A DNA stretch of 64,000 bases from Karalla daura (taxonomy: Eukaryota > Chordata > Actinopteri > Chaetodontiformes > Leiognathidae): positions 6,315,809 through 6,379,808 of the forward strand of contig CM055205.1 of NCBI GenBank assembly GCA_029224185.1, read 5' to 3'. The position numbers were made by a program, and so were the translations under genes. The notes beneath the pieces were generated by a model, which was not told where the DNA came from, ran no database searches, and was given only the letters and a program-made list of their open reading frames with translations. Shown piece by piece: positions 47,347-60,994 of this stretch; the first letter of the stretch is position 1, and each line of letters opens with the position of its first letter.

Positions 47347-50300
47347 TTTAAGAACGTTTCCACCAAAAATTAAGCATGTGGGGTATTTATCACCTTAATA
47401 CGAGCAGCTTGTGTGTTGTAGACCTCAGACTGCTCTTACCCACTGTTTTTGGCTCTTACACATGCACCAAAAAGAAAAAAAAGAGAGAGAGCGTTTGTGC
47501 CTCTAATTACTGCTGGTACTGGAATATTGTTATTTATAGTTATTTGTATTTACAATATTTTTGTAGTTTTCAAATATTTGGGAGTGAATTGCAGGGGGCC
47601 CTTGTAGAAATCAGGATAATGAAATAGGCAATCTGCACATTGGAGTAAACATAGTAATGTCCTCCCGTGTCTGAAAGAAATACTACAGAAGATAACAGGG
47701 TCTGTATCTAAGTGTCTCCATACAATTCGGCCCTGGGCTCTCATGAAATCGCGAAAACACTTTGAACCGTTTCATTACGGCCTAGGACAACAGAATTGAT
47801 TTTCTCCCCTGCAGAAAACATGTGAAGTAGGTCCGGATGTAATTTAGTGTGGAATTACAGACATCAGCCATGTGCAGCATTCACTAAAGGTTGCACACAC
47901 ACACATCTAGACCCCCCACACACACATGAAATGGTGAGGCGGCGCTACACTTTACTGGTCACGGAGAGCCTTTTACACTTTTTTTGCCATTCTTGGCTCA
48001 GTTAATGGTCTTATCTAACAGAAATCGAGACTGGAAGGAGGGGTGGCCACTCGAAACCACTCTGCGTGTGCGTGTGGTATTGGCACAAGGTTGAATCTGC
48101 TTAGATTGCTCTGATCAATAATGCAGCGAGAGAGGAAGGTAGAGAGAGCACCACCTCTCATTCAGATGACTCACGAGCACATGGCGGAACAAAAGACAGG
48201 AGAGGATAAAGAGAGCGAGGCCAGGGAGAGAGGCGCGATCAAAGGTGGGAGGAGAGAGACGGGAGGAAGAGAAACTGAAGGCTGCCGCGGAATCACTGCA
48301 ACACACAAAGATAGTATCAACATAATTAGTATTCAATTAGCCCACAATACGCTGAATATTAATGACTCCATTATCGCAGCGTGAACCCTTGCCCCGGAGG
48401 CCAACCCACACGCCGCTAAATTGTAAATACTCGGTTTTTCTCAGTTTTGCTTCTCAAACGTGGCAAGAAAACTTCAGTATGGAATTCGACTGTCCCACTG
48501 GTTTGTTCTTACGGTGTAGATAGTTAGGAAATTCCCATATGTCATAAGACTATTATTTAACGTCATGGTAACACATTGCCTTAAATTGTTTCGTTAAAAC
48601 TGTTAATTAGGCCTTCTCACACATATACATTTTGGATGTTGAAATGGCAGTTTTCAGATAGTTTGTAGGTACCCCCCTTCATTTTGGTACACCAGTTCAT
48701 GAAGGCACGTGACTACGAGGCTGCAGTTTGGTGAAGTTTCTGGTGAAATGTCAGCGTAGGCGCTTTTGGTTCTTCCTCAGTATCTGATTCCTCCTCTAAT
48801 TCTGGCTCAAACATAAAAGGCAGCATGTGTGGAGGCTCCATGTCTAGTACGCTCCAGTTACCACTTAGTTTGGGAACAAGTCTCTAAGCCCTGTCGTTTA
48901 GCAAAGGAATGTAGGGTCATTCATGTGATCAGGGGGCAAGACAGCCAGTCAGTGTAAAGCCTACATGGGGTTGCCGGATAAGCACAAAATGGATCAGTGG
49001 AGAAAAGGATAAGCCTGTACTCAACCCTTGTAGGTCATCTTTAAGGTTACATTCTATTGGTTTGGTCAAGCTATAGTGGGCAAGACATCTCAAGTTTGGT
49101 CATCTTTGTATAACGATGACATTGTCGACTATGATAATTAAACAGTTAGAAGTATTCATAAAACGGTCTTTGTTCAAAATGGGTCCTATGCCCTTGTCAT
49201 GTCTGTCATGCTTAGTAGAGTGCAACCTTTTGTAGCTGTTTGTCTGACAGTCAAATAAGAGATTTTTTTGGGCAATATTTGATTTCAAAACCTTTTAAAA
49301 CTCAAGCAAAGTTGAAGAAAACAGTATTACCGAGGTGGATGTGAAGAAAGAGTTCAGCCTCAACTCATCATAGCGCAAAATATTTATAATGTGAATATAT
49401 GACAAGGGAAAAGTTAATATTTAAACCGTTCTAGAAGCTGTTTTCAAATGTTGGCATTAGGATTTATCAGTCCTAAGTGGAAAGGGAAATAGCTGTGGAT
49501 GGCACTGATGCACTGATGCTCTCTGATGAACAGACGCATTGACTTTCATCTTGAGGTGCAGCTACCATCACTGCATCCATGCTTGATGCTTTATCTGCTG
49601 ATATCTGTCACAGCTCATCTTGAGGATTTTGATAATTTCTCACTGCTGGACATCATGCAAAAGATTCTCTATTTATCTGTCAGTCAAGAGTTTTGTCCTT
49701 TAGATCGTGCATTCATAAACATGTGAAGATCCATGTATTCAGTCAGACCCGTCTGCACCTTGATTGATTTCTGCAGACTAGCCACTGATCCTGAGACTGT
49801 GAAAAGCCTTGTTTTCCACACAAAGTGTGTCACCAGAGCCCTGAGCTCTGTCCAGCCTGCCAGGCCTGGAGATGACAGTTACCATGGACACACGCTTTAC
49901 ATAAAATTTCCACGCACACAAATGTTCAAACAGCGAAAACACTTGTGAGGCACCCCCGTTCCTTCTCTGTCTGTCTATCACCCTGACCCAGATACAGTAG
50001 CTGATGGAGAGAGAGAGAGGGTGGGGGGGGGCCCTCCATCCACACTAAAAAGAACAAGAATCACTCCGGGTTGTGTGCATCATCAGAGCAGTCTGGGCTT
50101 CATTTCATCAGCGGCTGCATCAACACGTGTCCCCTTTTCGCCGAGGCTGCTCCTCTGTGTTGGATTTGTCACAGCGCAGGGAGCGCGAGGATCTAAGTGT
50201 GTCACCTTTGTGATATCAAACACGCTTTGAAGTTCTAATAAGACACTGACTGGTCGGGGCTGCTCTGCAGCAGATTTCAGGAGCCGGTACGAGGGAGTAC

Positions 50301-50754
50301 TCAGGTGTTCGCAATGTATTTGGTATGAGAAGGCCTGTGATGTCGCTGGCAAACTTCTGAGAGGAGTGGTGACTGTTAGCTCTGAGACAGCGACATGCTA
50401 AAGTTAGGCAAACTAGACAGCGCCTGCTCAGATGTTCGGTCCTGACTTATTTTCATAGAATAACATAGTACCTCGACAACATTTCCAACTTCAGTGCTGC
50501 CCGGTCTGTAAGTTCACACAACCTACAACTCCGCACGCGTCATTCAACCAGTGAAATTACCACTGTAAGTTGGCCTCAATGAGTCACTCAGCATCCTCAG
50601 AGAAGAGCAGTCCAAACGCAGAAAATTGATGTTTTTTCTACTCGATTTTATTGAAAGATTACTTGATGATGTGGGTGGTTTGATGGCCCACTGTTGCCAC
50701 ATAGCAAAAGGTTTGCCAGTAAGATTCAAGTGCCTTGCTGTACTTGTATTATCC
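47347..50754. other. Gene-free stretch
   Basis: Apart from a candidate enhancer at 48285-48420 this is AT-rich DNA in which I recognise neither repeat family nor exon (for example 48430-49900). A run of nine G lies around 50023-50031. No reading frame exceeds about 90 codons. Confidence 0.55.
48285..48420. promoter_or_regulatory. Candidate homeodomain-rich enhancer
   Basis: CATAATTAGTATTCAATTAG (48321-48340) holds two ATTAG sites 10-11 bp apart, one helical turn. GAATATTAATGACTCC and CATTATCGCAGCG follow. The segment is unique. Spacing by one helical turn is typical of cooperative homeodomain binding, but this is inference. Confidence 0.38.
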
Positions 50755-50960
50755 ATGTGTCCACTGCGGGTTTTCTCTGGGTACTCCAGTTTCCTCCCAC
50801 AGTCCAAAAAAACATGCATGATTAATCATTTCGAGGCCGTAAAATTGCTCCGATGTGTGAGTGTGAGAGCTCATGGTGTGTACGTGTGCCCTGTGATGGA
50901 TTTGCAACTTGTCCAGTGTGTATTTCCTGCCTCTGGCCCTACAGTGTGTGCGCTGGGATT
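50755..50960 (+). mobile_element. Fish SINE-like element lacking the head
   Basis: CATGTGTCCACTGCGGGTTT, TCTCTGGGTACTCCAG, TTTCCTCCCACAGTCC, then CCCTGTGATGGATTTGCAAC, TTGTCCAGTGTGTATTTCCT and GTGCGCTGGGATTTTA. The tRNA-like head and GATG tail are missing; the 3' end abuts another dispersed repeat at 50962, which suggests a nested or adjacent insertion. Confidence 0.75.
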
Positions 50961-50961
50961 T

Positions 50962-51060
50962 TATTTTTATTTAGCCTTTATTTAATCAGGTTAGTCCCAC
51001 TGAGATCAAACATCTATTTTACAAGGCAGACATGGCCAAGACAGCAGCAACACAGTGATA
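50962..51060 (+). repeat. Dispersed fish repeat fragment
   Basis: TTAGCCTTTATTTAATCAGG, TTAGTCCCACTGAGATCAAA, CAAGGCAGACATGGCCAAGA and CAGCAGCAACACAG match a phrase that recurs across fish genomes (cctttatttaaccaggtaagt... gagatcaa... ggccaagacagcag). I do not know its family with certainty. A shorter echo (TTAACCTTTATTCAGCCGGG) lies at 29277-29296. Confidence 0.55.
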
Positions 51061-51705
51061 GCTGGGGAGCCATACACACACTCTGACTTACAAAACACTT
51101 GCATGCAGACACATACTGTATTTTTACCTAGTGCTTTAAAGTCAGCGAATGGAACAAAATGGAAGAGTCGGTCATGGACTGTCTATTTATTAGCTTTGTC
51201 TTTCAGATCATTTAGTAGGACACCTGACCCTCTAGCTGCGACTCTTTAAAAAAAGTGAAAAAGGTGAATAAATATCAATGAAGTAAATGAGAAATGTTAC
51301 ATAGTGGTGGATATGTGTTGAGGCGAGCTGTTTCTGCCAGTTTGCAGCTTTGAATCCACGGCAAGCTAACCGGCCGCTGCCTGCATGTTGAACAATGCTG
51401 AACCGGGGTCGACCTTTTCTCCAATGACTCTCCTCCCAATCTCTTCTCGCCTCTGTGTCTGGGCCTCTCCTCCACCCCGCTGACTCCCGTGTGCTCCCCG
51501 AGTCAGTCGGAGGCTTTTAAACAGCCGGCCGTGAGATTGGGTTCACGGGGATGATTACTGCAGGCCCTTGTTTTCCTTATTCCCCGTGTTCTCCCTGGCC
51601 TCCCGGGGTCACAGGTCACCAGTAACCTGCAGCGGTATCGTGACACCTCATTACTCTCCATACCCCCCCCCCACCTCCTCCTCCGCTGCCTGGTCACCAT
51701 GTAGC

Positions 51706-51719
51706 GTTGTTATGGCAAC
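51706..51719. promoter_or_regulatory. RFX X-box-like site
   Basis: GTTGTTATGGCAAC has a perfect right half (GGCAAC) and an imperfect left half. GGTCACCATG, another half site, lies 14 bp upstream. Confidence 0.35.
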
Positions 51720-51796
51720 GACAAGACAGGAAGCTTATCTCGATGCTGAGAAAAATCGTACATAAGCACCAAACCCCAGGGTGTAGGCGATGCACA

Positions 51797-51844
51797 TGTG
51801 TGTGCATGTGTGTGTGTGTGTATGTGTGTGTTTGTGTGTGTGTG

Positions 51845-51904
<60 letters not shown>
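51797..51904. repeat. (TG)n microsatellite, long
   Basis: About 108 bp of TG with four short interruptions; the last 50 bp or so are pure. Confidence 0.98.
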
Positions 51905-51905
<1 letters not shown>

Positions 51906-54900
51906 TTGGCATATGGTGTCCGCTACATGAGCTGTGGGCACAGATGAGAGGAGAGTTCCTCTCATGCTGTGCTGTGTTCATACACCCCCACAGTGATGGA
52001 GGTTTCCCAAGTAAATGAGAGTGGGTGGAGGGGGCAGAAGGTGATACCCAACCATTTAAACAATGTATATTCATGGCTAAAAACCTGACCAGAGGGAGAA
52101 GAGATCTGAGAGGGTAAGAAGTCTTCTGATCATTATTATAATGCATAATTCATCCGCCGGTCCATTTACATTCGAGCTGGATCAGTAATATATATTTTAC
52201 CATTCAGACGCTACAACAACTCAGTTTGATGAGAACTAGTGTATTAATTTGTGAACTTTAGAGGTACTGGTCGGCACATCTGCCTACATTCACTTCACTT
52301 TCAACACTTTCAAAAAGCTTTTTCACATCACAGAGGGCTTGAAAGGGTTTTTAGCTAATAATAATAAAAATAATAAAGTCACATTGCCAGTCTGTAATGA
52401 AATCAAATGGCTTTGTCAGAGGCTTGTACTGTTCAATCCAATTATTGGGGTCACTGATGAAAGGTCTTCCCCATGCACAAGAACTGACAAATGAGAGTTG
52501 AGTTCAGAGTACAAAAATGGGAGCAAGTTTCCTAATTAGCAGCTGCCGACAAGTCGAAAAGCCCCAGACTGGAAGATAAAGCCAACACCAAAGAGTAAAA
52601 TCTGTAGTTCTGTTCATGGACAGATGCAAATGCACCACTGAGACCACTGAGCTGTCAGCTCACGCACTGACCTTCAGACTCAGTGTAACTGATAGCCTAC
52701 TCATCACACACTCACACCACAGGTTTGTTAATCGGATGATTCATTAGCGATGATACTCAACCCCAAATACGTTTTCATTGTCGCGGAATATTAGCATGGA
52801 GATAACAAAAAAAACAACCTTACGCTGCTCATTCAGGTAAAATGTTGAAAGCATTAAACTGACTCGACATGACCGTACAACACAAGTCCAGCATGATTTC
52901 TCTTAGAAGAAACCTTTATGCGTTTCACTCTCCCTCCAGCTGTTGTGTTGGAAACACTCTTAGATGGCTGATCGCAGATAAAGGTGAAGGCGAGGGGAGG
53001 GGGTCAGACTTTTAATTCGGAGCCGTAACAGGCTCTGACTTTATCTCCCCGTCCGCCTCTGTGTTTCTGTCTCCGTCTCTGACAGGCCGCTCATTGTGCG
53101 AGCCCTGACAGATTGCTGGGGCAGACAGTTTGAGTTTGAGGAATCAATGTTCATTTACAAGTCCGTAAGCAGCCGTCGCACACATGCACAAAGCACGCGC
53201 TGGGCCTGACGCACACGCGGACGTGAGTCGCTCCGAGTGGATGGCCACCGGTGCAAGAGCCATCGACCGAGCTCTATTTTGCTGCTGTGGAGATAAGGCC
53301 CGCCCACCCAGAATAGTTTGGCCTGTAGACAAAATGAGCTGATAGCCCTGAGCCTTGAACACACCAGTCAGACTTCTATTCAACAGAGACCAATCAGTCC
53401 GACAGGATCCGGCCCAACTGGCAAGAGCAAACACTTCTGCAGTATCTCTCCATCTTCTAGCCCTCCCTCCTCCTCCCCAATTGCTTTCTGCTATTATTCA
53501 CTATTTCATCGGGTGGTTTCATTCGGATTGAGATTCCCGTCTCACAGGGAGCATCGGCGCAAAAGAAGCCATAAAAGAAGATAATGAATAAAAACAAATT
53601 GAAGCGGCGATCAAAGAGCTTGACGGGGACACACTTGATGAGACACAAATTTCGACTTCAATGTGAGACGTGAGCTCATTTCCTCTAAGATATGAGAAAC
53701 CGGCCTCGCTGAGAATTTCGGTGGGTAGTTGAAACGTGGAACCTGGTGGACAGTTGGAATCTGATGGGCTTAATTTCCCTCCTGGAACATCAACTTCCTG
53801 CTGTAAATCTCCATGGTGACTGTGAAACGAAATACAAGGCTCGGAGGATTCACCCCATATCTTCAGACTGGAGTAAGCATGTGGATAGGAAAGGCGCCTG
53901 CAATCAAGCAGAAGTCTGATGCCGTATAGCTTATATATTTGAATTCCAAAATAGTAAAATAAGATTAATATCCTTCATCTCAAACTTTAACAAGACCAAG
54001 CTGAAACATCCTGACCCCTGTACGTGACTGTATTTAGTTTTCTATTGTGCTTGTGTATCAGTCGCACCTTTGGGCTTCTCGTCAGCTACAGTCCAGTTCT
54101 TCTGAATATTTAGGACTCATCTTCCAATTACATGCAAATTTATGGACCATGAAGCCTTGTAGGCTAAAATGGTCTCAAATGTCCATTGAATGAGGCAAGA
54201 TCAATGTTACGGCTCATTGCTTGTGAAGTGTACGAGGTGCAACACAAGTGAGTCTGACGACCTCCTCAGACTTCTACATTAAAAAAAATAAGATAACATG
54301 GAGTTAGAAAGGCTACCTTGACTTTAGTTATTCTAGTCCTATCCATCTTGTTATTTAGTGGATGGCAAGAATATAAAAAAATACATCTCAACTGTAAATC
54401 AGATTTTTGCCCCTCTATCCTGTTTCTTTTCTTTTTTTCTCCCTGTAAAGTCTTAACATTTGTTCCTCTGCTGTGTGTAATGTTCATTAGCTTCTTCCAA
54501 AGGCACAAAGTCAGGCAAACAGCAGCTGTAGGTGCGACATGCTGAGCTGTAATTGCATTATGTTAGTTCCAGTGAATGCTGCACTGCAGTCTTGCCTTCG
54601 CTGAAGCTATTTCTTCTTGAACAGAAGCCAAAATCAAAAGTTTGGAACGTATTCCCTCCTAAACCGGTAGGAGAGAAGTCAGGCCTTGAGAGTTTGATAA
54701 ATATTTAATCAATGCCAATCCTGTCGTATTATTTTGACTCGTGCTGCACGCTGCCGGCGCACTTCTCTGCTAAATTGAACATTTTCACTTTCATTCCTGC
54801 TCTGTCAAATCGCTACGAGCTTATCCCAGAGGCCATCGGTGATGTCAATAGCCTCAGCAGATAGAAATCTTTCATTAACCTTTCATTTCACTGTAACCTC

Positions 54901-55033
54901 CTCGAATATTCAGCACAATGCAAAACTGTGGCGCTCCACTCGTCCTTCGGCAGGAATTTGACATGGAATAAACAATGTGATCCAGTTGTTTTGTACTATT
55001 TTAACTGTCTTGGGCTTGAGTGACTGTATATAA

Positions 55034-55036
<3 letters not shown>

Positions 55037-55090
<54 letters not shown>
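55037..55090. repeat. Pure (AT)27 microsatellite
   Basis: Fifty-four bases of alternating AT, followed by CACTCACACTCACACACACA and another short AT run to about 55127. Confidence 0.97.
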
Positions 55091-55094
<4 letters not shown>

Positions 55095-57106
55095 TCACAC
55101 TCACACACACATATATATGATATATGGGTGGTTTTGCTTCTGTTTCAGAGAAGCACACCCTGTTCTGTACCCATAGGAGCTCTTGGAGAGGGCAAACGCA
55201 GTCTATGAATCATGTTGTTACTCTGAGTACAATAAACTGGTGCATTGCATCTCGCTCCATTGATGCCTGTCTCACGGATATCACTGCAGATCTGTTTATT
55301 ACAAACGCCAGAGTGAGAGGAGCAACTGACGGGATTTGGACTCTCCAGCAACAAAATATCCACAACATCATAAATTGTCAATATGCGGCTATATTTTATT
55401 CACCAGCCCGGTGGATCCTGAGTATCACCGGGGGTCGGACTTCTTTGCTGTTGCAGAGATGAAGGCGGCGAGAGCGCTGCCATTCCCCAAACTCCTCTGG
55501 ACAAGATTTACAGTATAGAGCATGAAAAAAACACACACACTGGCAGATGCCATTTTCCAGCACAGACTTGGCTGATTTCCACTGAGTTTTGAGCCAGACT
55601 ATGAAATAATCTTGGGGCAGTTTCTACTCGTAGGTCATGAAATATTCACTCCATATCAAATGAATAATACATCCAGTATTACTCACTTTTACTCAAACGA
55701 TGTTCCAGCGCTTTGTCTCCCTCTCACTCTATTGTCACAACAGAATAAAAAAAAAGAAAAGAAAGAAATACATCTAATAATATGGCCTGCTGACATATGA
55801 GTTATGTGTAGGCAATAATGCTGCTCACTGGAGGTTTTTTTTTTTTTTTTACATTTCATTTCATTTTTCAGCAGAGCAGTCTGAGATGAATGATGACGCA
55901 TCCCGATCTGTCTGTAAATCTAGTCTCCGCACACAGCGCTATAGATTTTCACACATTTTTTTTCGACTTTGCCCCGCACGATTTTCAATTCATTTCAATG
56001 TACAGCGCTAAAAATGGATCCCCTCCATAAAGAGCATAAAAAACTTAGCACCCGTGCCCCCCTCCCCCCGCTCTTAGCCTCTCCATCCCTCTAACACAGC
56101 CACTTTCTCATCTGTCAGCCGCCGCAGCACGCAGCCGCATTTTTCCCAGCTCATACCTTCGCTCATTCCTCCTCCTCTCAGTGGGATCCACACGTAGGCC
56201 ATTGATTCGGAGAGAGCGGTAGCGGGAGACTCACACATGAAACCTCAGCTCCATCTGACACAAAGCTCCACCGCCACAGACACGATGGCGAGCAGCTACA
56301 CTTTGCACTTTCCTTACAGTCAGAAATGTGACAGGGACCGTGAGTTTAAATGCTGCATGACTAGTAAGCTGTTTGAATAAAACAGCAAGAGGGGGTGTCT
56401 TATCTCAGCTCTATTTATAGCATTTTGGAGTCATTCAGCTCATTGTTTTGGTTTTAAAGGCCTCTACCTTTTCACGTTGCCTATCTTTCGTCCCTGTAAT
56501 CGATAATAATGAATAATGATTAATCTGAGGGACAAGTTAGAGTCTCAGATCAACTTAAACTTGCATGATTTTGGACTGAGTTCTCCAGGAAACCCCATGC
56601 AGACAATGTAAGCTCCACTCAGAGACGCTCAGGTATACTTATGTACAGGTTTACTATACTCCAACATGCTGTCCCAGCAGCCGTTTTGTCCATAGAGTAC
56701 AAAGGAAAGCAGTATGAATATTGGCCTGAAATTTCAAAGATGCCTCTGAATGAACTCTTCCAGACCACCAAGAGAACTAAAGCCAAATCACCAAACACTA
56801 ACCTGTCATTTGATTACAAGACGGAAATGACTGAAGCAGAGGCAACTCCTCTGCAAGTTTGAAAACAAACCGTCGTATAGTTTTCCTTACAAGGTGAAAC
56901 CCTGACTTAGTGACGCTACGCTATGGGATACCGTGACACGTCGTCCTGCCTCTCTGATCCCCCTGGGTACCCGGCAGCTTATATAACCACTCCTGCCCTC
57001 TGCTGTTTTGTCCCATCTCCCCATGCCCTGTGTCTCGTCCTTCCCTCTCCTGCCTTTTGACACTTTTTCTTTGTCGGCTGCCATCTCCTGTTTTCTGTTC
57101 TCCTGT

Positions 57107-57111
<5 letters not shown>

Positions 57112-57147
<36 letters not shown>
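57112..57147. repeat. (CT)n microsatellite
   Basis: Eighteen CT units, pure. Confidence 0.97.
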
Positions 57148-57152
<5 letters not shown>

Positions 57153-57349
57153 TCTCCACAACAACCACCCAGCCAGGACTGTAACTTGCATCATGCAGTG
57201 TAATCCCAGATGGGGTTTGCTGGGGCGATGTTGCTCCATATGGCCTAGTGCGAGTTAAAAGACCTGACAGGTATTTGCCAGAGTCTTCTCTCCTCTAATT
57301 AACGCACTCCTCCCGTCCCCCCCCACCCCCCCACACACACACACTTTCG

Positions 57350-57500
57350 TTACTCCACCCCTTCTCTCCAAGTATTCATTCCTAAACAATCGAACACATT
57401 AATTCCTCTAAGGACCCTGACAGCATGGCAGGAGTTCACTGTATGACAGCCAATCAAATGTTAATCGCTGTCTCTAAGGAACAGTGCTCTCCCCCAGCCT
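57350..57500. promoter_or_regulatory. Candidate enhancer with TALE/HOX-like motifs
   Basis: TGACAGCCAATCAAATG (57444-57460) joins a MEIS-type TGACAG to a PBX-like AATCAAAT, followed by GTTAATCGC. ACACATTAATTCCTC lies upstream. The segment is free of repeats. Confidence 0.35.
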
Positions 57501-57956
57501 GCCATTTCCTCCCTCTTTCTGTCCTTTTATTAAGTCGTTCTTTTCTTCTCCTTCACGCATGCACTTTCAGGCTCTTTGTTCGCTGATATTAACGCTGTGC
57601 ATCACAGTGGGTGCGGGTGCTGCGGCCCTATTCTGACAGGTTGAGTGGTTTTTGACAGTCGAGGATGGTGCGAGGATGCTGCTGCGCCCGCAAAACGGAG
57701 AGATTATTAAACTTCCCGACGGCGGCAAAGCTACACCGGTGCTTTTAATCCAGCACAACAGTTGGCATTGAATCCTGAGATGCCGTTTTGGGGCTATTCA
57801 ATCACAACTTGCCCACAAGTGTTCAAAAGTTATTATCTGGAAGACGCGCCATCAAATTTTGTTTATTTCACTTGTGTCGCTTTGTTTCCATCAGTCGACA
57901 CAGAACACAACCCGAGACTCTTCCTACGAAAAACAGAGCAGGTGAGCAACGTCTCA

Positions 57957-58316
<360 letters not shown>

Positions 58317-60548
58317 ATAGATGTGCAGACAGTCTGTCTGGCTGCACCATGTCACCCCCTCCCCTGAGTGCAGTGTAGACTAAATTGACTACACAGCAGC
58401 TGAGGAGCAATGCTATGATAATGATATGATAATTGGGAATAAAATGGGGTTGAAACTGAACATCCGCCTGGATGCATAATCACTGAGGAGTTTCGGGCTG
58501 TTTGATCTGATGTATGCTAATTTGAGACATGTGAGGCATGGTAATTTGATAGCATTTCATATTCGGCGGGGCTACCCATCCACCCCCATCCCCCCCCTGC
58601 CCATACCCAACCCCGGCGTCTTAACCTTTGCGTTCCGCATACCTCAGCACCGTCAAGATGTCAGGACCATTGTTTGCTCAGGAGAGCACGTAAAAACAAA
58701 GGCAATCATCTTACCCTCTTATGGAAGGAATTGAAAATGTTAATGTGAGTGGAAAATGGAAAACGCAAATGTAGGATTTAATCATTTATCAGGCGCACCC
58801 GTGTGACCTCGTAACACACTCCGAGCTGCTTTGTTGGTTTCTGTGTGTTTTATTCTGACTGACTGAGGGCGGTATTTGATTACATTCACACGGAGCGATT
58901 CTTAGCCTCAAACGAGGAGAGAAGCAGGGAAATTGTGTGTTTTTCTGCTGCTCCGGTTGTTTTTTTTTACATCTTATCATTTTAATGAGCAGCAAGCAAC
59001 GCGGTTGCATTGTTCAAAAATAACATCCAGCGCATTCATTCTCCACTAATCTGTTTGAGGTGCTCCTTTGTCTCCCCCAGACCTGAGCAACGCAGGCCAT
59101 GATACATTTTACACCTGCCCAGAGGGCATATCGTTCAGAGGTCAACAAATAAATGCGTCTATTTTCTGCAGTCAAAAGTAACTTTGACTGGTGTTCAGGT
59201 TTGCACCACCTGCTGTAGGATCCATGTCGTGTCCGCTCAGATGGTTTGTAAATAGCGCGGCAAATGAGGCGGAAGCTTCAAACGCGGTAAATTTATCTAC
59301 ATCTACAACTCTAACTTTTCATTTGAAACAGCGGAAAGTGAAAATTATTTCATCGTTTTCACGATCAGTAAGTCGGTGAGCGATAAAATAAGTATGATTA
59401 TCAAAAGGTACGGACAGGGATAAATGTAAACTCAGGCCAACAAAGATGTAGCCAGAGGACGAAACATTTAAAGCGCAGAGAGAGAGTAGTAGAAAACCCA
59501 GCTTGTTTGATGTGGAGCTGTGGCTCCCTGTAACTATCCCCTGCTGTGAGGAGGCTGCGGAAACGTGTGTTCACGGCTTGGCCAAGTTCAGACTGATTAA
59601 AGCAGACCAGCCCCGGCCTGCAGAAGCTTGGCTGAGGCCACATCTGTGATTTCTGTGTAAGCATCTGATTTGCAGTCGACGTGCTCGTCCGGCTTTTCTC
59701 GGATTCGACACGAGAGACTCCAAAAATAAATGGCCCAAACTTCCAGCTACGCTTTGATTGCGGCATAAACGCAGGACATAATGTTGCATAAACAGTCTTT
59801 CATCAGCTTACTCTTGTTCTCAGCATTTATAGTGTACACAATCTGGTTGGATAATCCCACCGAAATCACCCGCACCTGAGATGTGGCTGCAGCTGACGAA
59901 GCTTTAAGCCTGTCTGTGAGTTAGAAACCTGCAGCCACACAAATCAACCATCAATGTGTGTCCCGCCTGGACACATCCAGAGGCATGGCAAATTACCTCT
60001 GTTTACATCTCACACGCACCCAGAACGCCTCTCGCATGCAGTCAATCTATTCAACTCTGGCTCAGTTCGAGATCTGTTACCCTCCGAGGCCTGTACAGGA
60101 AAAACAGATTACCAAGCTATAAAGAGATGAGGAGGAAGACAGGCAGCGTCACTCTGAAAGAAGAGAAAAAAAAACAACGCTCAGACGCCTAATGAGGAGC
60201 CAAGCGGGGATGTAATCTTAAAATAGCCGAGCGGTGACATGGCGTGGGGGGCCGTGTATCTGCTGTGTCATCCTCAGCCGTTGGCCAAATAAGGGGAGAA
60301 TCGCAAGCGACTCATGAGGCTGCAGAAAAGTGCGTTACGTAAAAGCAGCCCAGGGGAGGACTGTGTGGCGGAGCGCAGCCGGGTCACTCTAACATTTCAC
60401 AGGCAGGACACAAGCAGCCGCAGACACGTGTCGGAATAAAACCGCGCGGCTCGGATCACATAGGGAAAAGCGGTCGAAAGCACTCTTCATTGATGACTCT
60501 GTCCTGGGAAAAAGGAGCTTAGCACCATTGAAGGTGGAGTGGAACTGA
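58317..60548. other. Gene-free stretch
   Basis: Unique sequence with a perfect POU octamer, ATGCTAAT (58514-58521), close to CATGGTAATTTGATAGC. 58740-59860 shows nothing identifiable. A CpG-richer part with CCGCGCGGCTCGG lies at 60420-60470. No exon is supported. Confidence 0.5.
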
Positions 60549-60573
60549 GTGTGTGTGTGTGTGTGTGTGTGTG
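60549..60573. repeat. (TG)12 microsatellite
   Basis: Short pure TG run. Confidence 0.95.
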
Positions 60574-60704
60574 GCTGTGTTTAAGCCCCCTTATTAGGGC
60601 TATTCCTGTCTGCCGACTGTAGCACACAGGTGCTTACATAAGCTTTAGGAGATCAACTGCACTGGGCGACCAAAACATTGTGTGTTAGTGTGAGTAAATG
60701 TGTT

Positions 60705-60708
<4 letters not shown>

Positions 60709-60798
<90 letters not shown>
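60709..60798. repeat. Pure (TG)45 microsatellite
   Basis: Ninety uninterrupted bases; the longest pure dinucleotide CA/TG array in the window. Confidence 0.98.
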
Positions 60799-60799
<1 letters not shown>

Positions 60800-60950
60800 A
60801 GTCAGGCCGACCTCACACAGTGACATTCAAACAGATGACACTCACATTATGAACCCCTCTGCGTCATTTATGCTCTCCACGCACTTCGCCATGCTTCGCA
60901 CACACGCACAAGTTCATTAGCTGGAAATGATTGGCGATCACATTCATGTG

Positions 60951-60994
60951 TGTATGTGTATATATATATAGTATATATATATACATATATATAG
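60951..60994. repeat. (TG)/(TA)n microsatellite
   Basis: TGTGTATG followed by TA units with GTA and CATA interruptions. Confidence 0.93.

Larger units (their letters stand above)
51061..55036. other. Gene-free stretch
   Basis: Contains an RFX-like palindrome (51706-51719), a long TG array (51797-51904) and a candidate regulatory block at 54690-54920 (TTTGATAAATATTTAATCAA at 54693-54712). 52140-52980 and 53880-54660 are ordinary AT-rich DNA. No exon is recognised. Confidence 0.55.
55128..57956. other. Gene-free stretch
   Basis: A T-run of 16 (55835-55850), a CT array (57112-57147), a C/CA-rich tract (57317-57344) and a candidate enhancer (57350-57500). A 73-codon frame at 56641-56862 has ordinary amino-acid composition but matches no family I know; it lacks support as a gene. 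Confidence 0.5.

Noticed and set aside
56641..56862. 73-codon plus-strand frame of normal composition
   Set aside because: Length is within chance expectation in 64 kb and no homology is recognisable.
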